DNA from: Sclerodactyla briareus
Taxonomy: Eukaryota > Echinodermata > Holothuroidea > Dendrochirotida > Sclerodactylidae
DNA length: 64,000 nt
NCBI GenBank assembly: GCA_026419785.1
Contig: JAODTK010005797.1
Span: 179,001-243,000 of the forward strand
Reading direction: 5' to 3'
This document shows positions 40,901 through 53,300 of the stretch, piece by piece (positions within the stretch are counted from its first letter, which is position 1; every line of letters starts with the position of its first letter). Under the pieces are notes generated by a model. That model saw only the letters and a list, made by a program, of their open reading frames with translations. It made no database searches and was not told the DNA's origin. Made by a program: the position numbers and the translations under genes.

Positions 40901-43900
40901 TAGGAATTTGTGTTACTTTGCTAACCTTGGCTCCCTGAGATCCAGCAGATCCTGAACGGCCCAAGCTTCCTGCAGCTCCCTGGCGGCCCTGAGCTCCAGT
41001 CTCACCATCACGGCCATTATCTCCCTGTAGACCTGCAGATCCTTGTCGTCCACGCTCGCCAGCGGGTCCCTGTGACCCAGCCTGCCCAGCGGCACCGGTT
41101 GCACCACGGGCACCATCAGCACCAGCGGCGCCGCGGCGACCACTGTCACCCTTGGATCCTCTTGATCCTGGCACGCCCTGTAGTGAAAATGAAACAAACA
41201 ACATGGCTTAAGTCAATAGGATGAAACAATACAACATGGCTTAAGGTCAATAGGATGAAACAATACAACATGCTTAAGGTCATAGGATGAAACAATACAA
41301 CATGGCTTAAGGTCAATAGGATGAAACATACAACATGGCTTAAGGTCAATAGGATGAAACAATACAACATGGCTTAAGGTCATAGGATGAAACATACAAC
41401 ATGGCTTAGGTCAATAGGATGAAACATACAACATGGCTTAAGTCAATAGGATGAAACAATACAACATGGCTTAAGGTCAATAGGCAAACAGTATACTGAA
41501 TAAAAACTAATGGGAATAAAAACAATGAGTGTTCACACATTGATCAGGGGTTGGTCAACAGTCAAGCATGGTTTATCCATAGGATAATGCACACTGGGGT
41601 CAATTCAAGTGATGCTGCATTCAGCAATGGGAATAACCCAGGAAAAGTAACAACATTATCATGTGGATAAACCAAAATCAACTGTTGATTAACCCTGTTC
41701 ATTCTTACAAATAACATTTATAATGGAAAACAACAAATTGAACAAACTCAGATTTCACCACATTATTGCTGAAATAGTTACCCGTACAGACAATGTAGAT
41801 AGTTTCTACATGTTCCAAAAAAAAAATAACAACAATGTGCCTTGGACATCTTCCTTGGGTCACTGAAAATCCACAACCCACATACGCTACGTCATTGAAT
41901 ATCTGTGCGTGTGTGTACAATTATAAATTACCCGAGGAGAGAAAACTGCACAATTCAAGTGGGGGTAGTGGGGCATTAGCCATGGAGAAATGCAAACTGC
42001 AGGTTAAAACGTTGCCAGTGGTTTCTTCTATTTACCCCATTCAAAACAGACTCTGGGATGATCTGTTGGTACACCCGTCCTGATAATCAGATGGTAAGTG
42101 AATGTTTTTGATTCTATTTATGAAATAAATTTTTATGGAGTGAATTATTGTTTAGTAACCTCCTTCCATCATTGCTCATGTTACTGCAGTGTTTAAGAAA
42201 TATGAATTAAAATCAATTCCCTCAGAGTTCCAGTCAATGGGGGAAGGAAGCAAGCAAGACCAACCATTAGTAATGGTTAATGTTTTTTGAGGACCACATC
42301 GGGCATGTCAATAAACCACCCTCTCCCCCCCCCCCCAAAAAAAAAGGGAGAGTACAATGCAGTGAAGACTGTGATCGACTTACGGTGAAGCCCTTGTGTC
42401 CACGGGCGCCAGCAGCACCTGGTCTTCCATTGTCGCCACGGGCCCCCTGTTGTCCGGGGAGTCCTGGGGCACCTGGAGCGCCATCGCGGCCCTGCAAAAT
42501 ACATCAATTAATGCAATTAGGCAAAACTCCAACTGAACGACGGCATCGAAAATTATCAGCACTGAAAGTCATAGAGGGTCGGCTATGCTGGGGGATAGTT
42601 TCTTGTGAGAACAGAGGTCATGTTCTGACCAGACCCTCCAGATCTCAATCTCTGAGGTGGGTGAGAATGTAGCTCATGTTTACAGACTGCATGAATTTGA
42701 TATACACCATAAGTAACTACATAGCACAGCTTTGGGCCAAAATGACATTAATTTGAAATTCAATTCAATGGGGTTCCCTGAACAGAAAAATAGGGATTTC
42801 AAAAGTAGTTGAAGACCCAATATGGTATCAGTGAAGGTAGAGAAAGGGTGATCAATGCGACCCTCCCGGAATGGTTATCATTGCCACGATAGCACACTAC
42901 TTTGCCTCATCAGTACCGACTCATCAGTGACGAGATGGGACTAAAAGTGGAGCAAGATTCAAAGGTTTCATCAAATATGGTACTTACATCTTCGCCATCA
43001 TCACCCTGGTGGCCACGTGGTCCCTGGGCTCCAGATGGCCCTGTAGAAGGAAAATAGTTAGGCAACAATGGGGCAAGTATACACAATAAAAAGTAAAATA
43101 TTTGACGAGGATTAACCACATAAATGCATGGCTGCCCTGAAAATATTTGTGACATGCTAAAAGGCTTTTCATATATGTTTACCATTCGAAAAGTAATTTT
43201 TGCCCTATTGGCCCCAGAGAACTGGATGAGTTATTGTAGTCGGCTTATGATTTGACCATTATTCACTGTTGCTCTTCGCCATATGAACGTTTGCTATGGT
43301 AACAATCATGGCGGACTAGAAGCTTCTATTGCAGAGTACCCTATGATGGGGTACCCATGGGTGCTGGATGGTCCAGCAATGGAGTGCACTCAGAAAGGTG
43401 AATATTAGTGTGTGTGCATAAATATATGTGTATTTGTGCTTGTGTGTGGTGTCCATCAGATTTTGGATGGTCGGTCTTCTGCAGATGTTCAATTTTGAAT
43501 AACCAAACACATGAAAAATTTTCATGAGGATAAATTGTCACAAAATGCCTATTTCCTCACAAAATCAAAATTCTCTAATCTGTGGAAATTGGAAGAAAAA
43601 TTCACATGTTGCATAACTGCTGATTTTTTCAAGATACTTCTTCCTTGCATTTAAGCCAAAATGACTGGAATTGTTGATTTGGGGCAGTAAAAATATTTCT
43701 GTAAATGGTTTCAACTTTAGTGACAAGGCAAAAAGTCACAAAATGCAGATTCCCAGTGGGATTCTGGTGAATTTTACTAATGGAAAATGGATTATATCAG
43801 GTTCACAATACCATGTAAATCAAGTTTGAGAGAACATATTTTGAGGATGACTTATTTGAAACCCCATTTAACCACAGTAAAATATGAAGTGCTAGCAGAC

Positions 43901-44287
43901 CCACCCCCCTCCTCATAAATAACATGTTTACTCCCTAGAAGTAATAAGAAACCCAGGTTTCACCCAGGCTAGAACAATGGCTCATACCTGTGCACCTGGT
44001 TCACCGGGTGGTCCTGGTGGTCCCTGGAGTCCTGCTGGGCCCTGACAATAAAAACATATAAGAGGTAATCAGAAAATATTGTTCACATCATCACATACTA
44101 ATCTGTTACACACACACATGCCTTGCATCGAACTCCAAACTAAGTTATTCACAACAGAGGGCAGGTTGTGAGAAGTAGCAAAAATGGTGGTCATTTTCCC
44201 AATTGACCCTTATATTTCCAATGATTCTGTCAATCTATCCATTTGACAAGCACAAACAATTATGAGTTGATATATGTGTATATATAT

Positions 44288-44334
<47 letters not shown>

Positions 44335-44358
44335 TTATATATATATTATATATATATA

Positions 44359-44390
<32 letters not shown>

Positions 44391-47300
44391 TACATATATA
44401 TTATGAGTATTCATTTCCAGATGCCATTTATTTTGATATGATGTATTTTTACAGCTGAAACATTAACCTGGATAAAAGATTTCAGTAGACTTGAGTAAGC
44501 ATACATTCACATGATACTTTGCAACGCTTCATCATGCTGTAGTGGGATAATATTTTGTTGCGTCTCTTCGGGGCTAGGCTATTACTTACTCTGCCTCCCT
44601 GACTACCTCTGTATCCCTGGGGTCCTGGTGGGCCACGCTGTCAAACAAAAGAGAGACAACAATAAATACCGAGACATAACATACAGTTTGTCACATGAAC
44701 ATTACTACTCCACACACACTATGCAGTGAACAAATTTAGGCAATTTCGCTGGTAGTCCGCATCCAGAAATCTCTTCAATCCGGACTACCTGCAGACTGTA
44801 TCTGTAAAGTTCTGGTTGTCCTACGGTATTTTTGGGCATCTCGGACTACTGGACTACTGCTAAATTTGTTCACTGCACTATGGATCCTACAAATCCCCAC
44901 AAATTCATCAACTTACTGTAAACTTACTGTAAACGTAACAACATTATTCAATCTTGAGCAATCAGAAATCAAAATTCTCCCTAAAATCAGGGATATGGTT
45001 TAATTTTCAGCCTAAGATTGCTTCCTGGGGGTTATCGAAGAGTGACCTCCGTAATTGGGTCCTAAAAATGGGAAACCGTGTACAGAAATTGCCTGTCGAA
45101 CAAATGTAAACTATGTATGAGCTATTTTAAAATTTTATGCCTGGAAAATCTTATGCTTACACTGCAGTTACTCGGACTACAGTCTTACAAGAGAAAAGGG
45201 CCAAATCTAAAGCCCCATTAATCCCATTATTCTTGAGAGTACTCACAGGACGGTTGATGCCAAGTCCATAGTTTCCAGCACCAGCAATAGGTCCCTTGTA
45301 ACCACCTTGGGCAAATGGGCACGCTCACAACCTGGTGAAGAGGAATAAAGATTGAAAACATGATTCTGACTCGAACTAAAGCAGTGGAAACCTACCCAAA
45401 TGTACCCACCCACACAGCTGGCTGTTAACATGAAAATCAAGTGACATCTCAAACATTCTGCCATTGTGACAAATGCATATATGTAGGCTCTACATGACCG
45501 TACAATCACAAATCGATTCTCCATTACTTGAATCCAGGTGAGCCTTCCTTGTCCATTGTCTATTGTAGGGCATTCTTGTCCATTGTTTGGGCATTCTTGT
45601 CCATTGTTAAGGCACTCTTGTCCATTGTTAAGGTGCTCTTGTCCATTGTTAGGACGCTCTTATCCATTTTTAGGGCATCCTTGTCCATTGTTAAGGTGCT
45701 CTTGTCCATTGTTAGAGCACTCTTGTCCATTGTTAGTGCACTCTTGTCCATTGTTAAGGTGCTCTTGTCCATTGTTAGAGCACTCTTGCAGTGAATTATA
45801 ATCCAGGTGCATTGGGATGCCCAAATAGATTTAAGTGCTTTTGTGCTTGCATTTGGATGCATCTGATATGCAGTGCAATCCTGAACTAAGCTTGTACAAG
45901 GTCCCTCAACTGGATCAAATTCATTGCAAAGCAAATACCTATTCAATTACAATTTGGAGAAGAAAAAAAATGCAACAGCCAAAAAAGGGAAATATACAAC
46001 CAAAAGTTTGGCCCACTAGCTGGAGATGGTGCAACAGTTGATTGTTCTCTTTAGGAGTCACTTCTCACTAACGGGGTGATATTCATGCACAACATCACAA
46101 ATATGTAATACTGGGTTTCCACCAATCCAACGGTTTTGTTATGATAAGTCATTAGGAAGTGGATTGAGGAAAGGGTATAAACAGCTACTTACATCTCCAG
46201 GTGGGCCTGGGGGTCCTGGGGGTCCTGGTGGGCCATTCTGACCATCACGGCCATCGCGACCAATTGGTCCCTACGAGAGAAAAATACATAATATTAGCGG
46301 ATAATCAAATCTGGCAGTAATGGATCCATGCAGGAGCTAGCATCTTGAGAACTCAACCCTGTAATAAACTACTATGGTTGGCCCTCTACTCAACTAATCT
46401 CAAGACTCTTGTACTCAAGTTTCCAAGGCGAGTCTTGTACTCAAGTTTCCAAGGCGAGTCCTTGTACTCAGTTACCAAGGTAAGCCCTGTATTCAGTTAC
46501 TATGGTGAACCCTGTACAACTACTATGGTTGGCCCTCTACTCAACTAATCTCAAGACTCTTGTACTCAAGTTTCCAAGGTGAGTCCCTGCACTCAGAATG
46601 GTAAGCCCTGTATTCAGTTTCTATAATGAACCCTGTACAACTACTATGGTTAGCCCTCCACTAAACTATTCTCAAGAACCTTGTTCTCAAGTTACATGGT
46701 GAACCCAGAACTCATATTACCTAAGTGTAAGATACCAATCTAAACTGATCTTTTAAGGAGCATATTTACTTCCTCCCCAGAGAGGCAGCCACAGGACCAC
46801 TGGCTGGATCCAGTGTGGGACGAATCAGCATCCGAGGCAAGGTTAATTCTGAACCATTACTGAGGATGAAAACTACTTATCCACAAGGACCATGCACCCA
46901 CTTTTGTTTTCCTCATTCAGTGAAAATTGGGAAAATCAAGCAGAAACCTCACACAGTTTTAGGCCCGGGATTATGAAATTAAAAGAGAAAAGAAGAAGAA
47001 CAATTACTTACTGGGGGACCCTGTGGACCTAGTGGGCCTGGAAGTCCAGCCGGGCCAGTGTTAGCCCTGAAAGAGATAAAAACACAAGGAATATAGAATA
47101 TGTTTCTAATGTCCCCAGAGTGACTTTTATTGTAGATGATACTTCAATGGAATTCAAAATTCAAGCATATACTTCCAATGTCCTGAGGGTGACTTGAGAA
47201 TCATATGGTGGACAATGGTTTACGTAAATACTAAATTTAAACATATATATGTACAGCAGAGGAACGTCAGTTAGTTGTTGTTCAGTTCGAAGGACTGACC

Positions 47301-50300
47301 CATGAAGTTAATCTTGAACCACACATGTCATCTTCAGGTAGCATTGGCATAGTTGTCAAGATTGAAGAATCCTGAATTATTCTTTATTTGAAGAAAAAAT
47401 AACATAGCTGAGGATTACTGCAGTTATGTTCTCACTTTTACTAAGGTATACTCATGTGTTTTCACATACACTCATCATTCATGTATACTCATGTATAGCC
47501 AGACAACCACGTTAACTCATGTATAATTAGAAGGTGTACTATTCATCTAGAGGAAACACATCATTCATGTATATTCATCATTCATGTTCATCCATGTCAA
47601 TATACACAGCATTACAAGTTGAATTCTTTATTGAATACAATGGATCACACTCCCAGAGTCTTGAATCATAGAAGTTACCGCCCCCACTGAGACCATGATA
47701 TCCACTTACTGGAGGACCGACAGGTCCACGTGGTCCTGGTGGGCCGACCAGCAGATCGTAGTTCTGTGTAAAAAAAAATTTAGACAACTTTTAAAACACA
47801 TCAGCTCATGAGTTATTCAGTGTATTCAGGTTGAACAAAACATCCCTATTTGTGTGCTGTAATGAGGGGAGGGGGAGGGGGGGGGAGCAAGAGAGGACCA
47901 CAAAAGCCCCTTCCCTACAAGACATTCAGTGTTATCTGGTGTAAATGGTGGGGTTCTGGTTTTGTTTCTTGAAAACAATTGACAGATCAAAGGCCTACAC
48001 TATTAATAAGAATAGGGTGATCACAACTGAGATGGTCACAAATGATTCTGTACAAATCAGGGGAAAATAGCTACTAGACATGAATTGAACATTGAAGCAG
48101 GAAATGACCCAAATCCAGGCAAACATATGGCAAAAGTGGGTAAGTATCCCAAATCAGAGGTCCCCAAATGTGTTTAAAAAAAAATAACTGCAAACTACAC
48201 ACATAGTATAATTTTGGTGACTTCATACCTGAAAGAAATTCTAGCAACTTTCCAAACTATAGCAAATTCATTTGACTTCCCCCCTCCTAAAAAAAAGTTT
48301 CCTTCACAACTCACGATGTATGCTGGCTCTCATGGTCCGGGGGGGTCCCCGCCTGCCTTTGATCTGATAGGGGTAAAGAATAAAATACAAAGTTTATGGC
48401 TACAGTCCTGGTAGAAACAGTGGCTTCCCTTTAGTAGCTTTATGTGACAGCCAAGAAATACCAAGGATGCAATTTACAGCCCTAAGCACACAGGTGTCAG
48501 ATAGGCTACCACACCCAACATTCAGTACTGGTAGGACAATGGTTTTTCTTTAGTAGCTTCATGTGACAGCCAAGAAATACCAAGGATGCAATTTACAGCC
48601 CTAAGCACACAGGTGTCAGATAGGCTACCACACCCAACATTCAGTACTGGTAGGAACAATGGCTCCCTAAGTAGCTTTATGTGACAGCCAAGAAATACCA
48701 AGGATGCAATTTACAGCCCTAAGCACACAGGTGTAAGGTAGGCTACCACACCCAACATTCAGTACTGGTAGGAACAATACATATTCCCTGGATGTCATGG
48801 TGAGAGCCCCCTGTATGACATTTGGATGATAATATTCGACCAGACACTTGTTTTTCTGCCTAAATAACATAATCCACAAGACAAAGAGGTATAGCCTGTG
48901 CTCAGAGGATCAAGAGCATGAGAAAGCATGCCTGTTAGTTATGCAAGGCGAGTATTTATTACCCTCTGGAGAATCTGTGGCCTCTACCATGGAAAATACC
49001 TATTCAGTGCTTAGGCTATTGTCTATATCATGGAGAATACCTATTCAGTGCTTAGGCTATTGTCTATATCATGGAGAATACCTATTCAGTGCTTAGGCTA
49101 TTGTCTATATCATGGAGAATACTTATTCAGTGCTTAGGCTATTGTCTATATCATGGAGAATACCTATTCAGTGCTTAGGCTATTGTCTATATCATGGAGA
49201 ATACCTATTCAGTGCTTAGGCTATTGTCTATATTAAGGAAGCAAAAGAGTACTCACCGCTGGAGGACCTTTTTTACAAAGGAAGAGAAAGGAGAAAAAAA
49301 CATGTTAGTACTAATTCGCAACAAGTTGGGATTCAATTCGTGAAACCTACTGGGAATCAACTTGATCAAAAAAAAAACTGTTCGAGAACTATTCCATGAT
49401 TGTTTAAACCTCATTTGTACATCTATGGTCACACAACAATGCAGCCATTACAAGAAAATACTCACCATGGAGGGTAGGGGCTACAAGTATACTTTCTTAT
49501 TGTCTTTACCATATTTTTCAGGATGATTTTTGACAGAAGGTTAGAAGTCCTTCTCTCCTTCGAACCAGGATTCCTCAATATCAATTTGATATCTCAATTA
49601 GTTCTGCAATGAGCCTTAATGCAGCACACACATTGCTATATAGATGGAAGGCATTTCCATTAGTATGCTGCCAAGGACAATGGGTAATTGGCAACATTTT
49701 ATGTAGTCAGAAGAAAGGGCATACTTGTAGGCCATACCCAACCACTTGCCAGGTCCGACAAGCTACAAACTGAACAGAACATTGCCCTTGCAACATCACG
49801 TTATAACTTACATACGTTACATCCAAAAGGGTACAGTCGATCATGGAATCAGGCCTTGAGCCTCGAGTGTGAAATCTACGGAGGGAGAGTCGCCACGTGC
49901 GAGCTCGGTACAGAGGTACTGTGGGGGATTGCACTGGAGTTGATCCGCCTCTATCGTGACGGCCATGTTGTTGAAGTCTAGTCTGGCGCCACCGTCGAGA
50001 GGTGTGGAAGCCTCGGGGGGTGTCAGGATCTGTTCATCCAGGACGTTCTTGGGCCCTTCGCCGATGGGGTTGCTACTCAGGAAGGTGGTCAGCTTCCACA
50101 GGTCGTTGCCGTTGACATCAGATCCCACAGGATTAGAGTATGAGCTGACATCGATGTTGATGGTATTGTCCTCATCTTCAAAGATCTCATTATCTGGTGG
50201 AATCCTCAATGTGGTGTCATCGATTAGGACACCTGTGAAAAGAGCAGGATGGGGCGGACATTGAGAAATGCAAACAGACTGTTGACAACGATGACATATA

Positions 50301-53300
50301 TGGCACAGGGTTCCCAGCATTCCAAGAGAATGAAATTCCATGACATTTCCATGATTTCTTCATAATGTGATTTCAGATCCCAGAATGAGAAGACAGCACT
50401 TTTCCTCTTACACAATAAAGTTAGCTCATGCCACATTATGATGTATACAATGCATGGGCCAATTCGCTTGCATATGCCACAAATTCAGCATTGTCGGGGT
50501 TTGTCCTCATTGAATTACAAACCAATTCAAACCAAGGAAAGCTGGTGGTAGGGTTCTGCCACAAAGCAAATCAAATTCTTTTTAGCAGTTACTGGGAGCA
50601 TATTTTCCACCGAAAAAAATCACATTCCTGACCAGATGCCCTAGAAATTATGCGATATTAGAGCATACAGTCACAAAATAGGTGTGGAAACTATGTTTTT
50701 GGTACAATGATTGGCAACTCTTCAGACAGAAACGGGTAACAGGTAAGAGCTGCTTTCTTCAACCTCCAGGAAAAATCAGTAAATTTTCACTGAATTTTTG
50801 CCATTTTGTGATAGAAATCCAATCACCATTGCTCCCACTCGTTATCCCATCCCGTGGTAAATATTGAACAGTTGTGGAGTTATAGCGCCCCCATGTTCAA
50901 GAGATGAGAGAAATAATTAGCACCAGACATTGTCAGTTAGGCTCTCTATGTGAAGCACAGCATTATACCTACCCCTTGCCATTCCACTGGGAAACTGGCA
51001 ACAGCAACACTCTCGTCTGGTTTTGTGATATACTCAAAGTCTGGGTTGGCCTTGGGGCTCTTCTTGAGGTGGGAGCAGATGTATCTGATCTCGCTGCACT
51101 TGAGGCCAGTCATGTCAAAGGAGGCATCGACGGCCCCCAGGGTGATATCCTGACCCTCGTATACATCCCTGTCTCTCTGCGACTGCTGCAGGTTACCCTG
51201 GGTCTTGGCATTGTGCTTGGGCCCGGAGCAATCCTCGTTGGGGCTGCCCCACGTCTCGAGGTCCCAGAGGTCGTCGCCAATGACTTTCCCGCTATCAGCC
51301 CTTGTCCGTGATACCAGTCAAGCTGAAAAGAACTCGATTGGTGGGGTCCTGCTCCTTAACAACAACTGGCTGATGGCACAACACTGACGTCCGTGACAAC
51401 GATGGCTGGAACACGAGAACAGAAGAAACGAGAATCACTTCAGCATTTCTATAGAAACGTCAGCTGAGCATTGCATTTACTAGTGCAACATATCTATTGT
51501 TTCTATAAGTTGACCGAGAAACATAAAAAATAATTGGCTCACCAAATACACATCTAAACTGGATAAGTGATGAAATGCACTTCACTAGGCATGATTTTGT
51601 TCAAACAATCATATATCAGCACCTATGAAAGCTGTTTTGAAGAGGATGTGTACCTAGAAGAATTGCCTGATTGATAATCATGACAGATGGAGAGAGGGCA
51701 CTCTTTGTGAAGCAGTGTTGGTACTAGTCTATGAGCATTGCTGGCAGCTGAGTGGGCAGGGGACACACCAGCAGCCAGAATTGACTGGCATGATGATCGG
51801 TAACTAAGCAAGTGGGTGGTGCCCGACCAAACTACCCCAAAACGACTATCTGGCAGCCTGCTAGAAAACACAACCTTTGGGTTCCAAGCCTAATCACCAG
51901 ACCACTAGACCATGTTGGCCATGAAAAAAACAGAGGAACCTTGCATCATTGATTTGTTGTGGTTACATGCAACATTGGCCTATGATTGAGATAACATAGA
52001 GATCACAACAAAATTGATTCCTCTTTCATCAGTATTCCATGAGGTACCCCACATTTTACTGATCTTACCAGAGCAAGGTCAAGGAAAATCAGACACGTTG
52101 CCATGGAAAATACTCATTTAAAATTATTGATAAACCCCAGCTTCTTATGAAAAGTACCAAACTCACAACAGAAGCAATAGGAACATATTCATTCAAATGG
52201 TAGGGGCATCTACCAACCAGGAAGGGGAGGGAGCACTCACGTTTCTGGCACTCCTGTTCCTCACACTTGCCAGTGTCTTGCCGCCTCCGGAAACCTCAAA
52301 CTTGAAGTCCGGATCGGCCCGCCTTCCCTTGGCAAACTCGAGGCAACTATCTCAATGCCCTCCTCACACCCGAGGCCTGTCAGGTCCACCTGTGTGTTGA
52401 CATTGGGCAGATCTAGAGACTGTCCGGGAGAGAGGTCGGTGCCGGACTGAGTCCTGGTCAGGATTTGAGGTTTGTAGTTGTTCTTCTGGGAGCCGACAGC
52501 ATCAGGGCTGGTGAAGAACCCGACCCTCCAGAGGAAGTTACCATCGGCACCGGCGGAGTTGTACAGCGTTGAGACGTCTATATCGAAGGACACGTCGTCC
52601 TCTTCTCCCGGTACGATCTTCTCAAATTCCATGTCAAAGTCCAGATCGGTGGCGACAACACCTGTGAAGTGATCACAACTGCGTAGTAATTGGGTCATTG
52701 GAAGTGAAGAATACAATCCCTATTGATCAGGACGGAGTAGTCATCGGAAAATATACACATGTGCCCTACATAATCGTATTTCACATTCTATACGCCTTGC
52801 CCTTCACTGACTCTTTACCGCTAGAGGGGTATATAATACAAGCCTAGTCACAATATATAGGCCCTCCACATGAAGAGAGGAAAGCATTGAGAGCTGTTCA
52901 CATTATAATACAAGCCTAGTCCACAATATATAGGCCCTCCACATGAAGAGAGGAAAGCATTGAGAGCTGTTCACATTATAATACAAGCCTAGTCCACAAT
53001 ATATAGGCCCTCCACATGAAGAGAGGAAAGCATTGAGAGCTGTTCACATTATAATACAAGCCTAGTCCACAATATATAGGCCCTCCACATGAAGGCCCTT
53101 TCACACCGGCGCGCGACGCGACGCGATACGACGCGATAAAAAAGTTGAAACAATAAGATTAGTTAGGCCCTTTCACACCATCGCGCGAAGCGACGCAACG
53201 CAACGCGATACGACGCGACGCGATACGACGCGATATTTTCGAGTTGAAATAATTTCACTTTTTGTCGCTTGTCGCCGAGTGTCGCGAGTGATATTTTTCG

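Noticed and set aside
45528..45946. Frames of 87-128 codons on both strands
   Set aside because: A 21-bp repeat keeps frames open on both strands; no protein signature.
48975..49235. CRISPR-like regular repeat array
   Set aside because: Head-to-tail 41-bp units without unique spacers, in animal DNA: a minisatellite.
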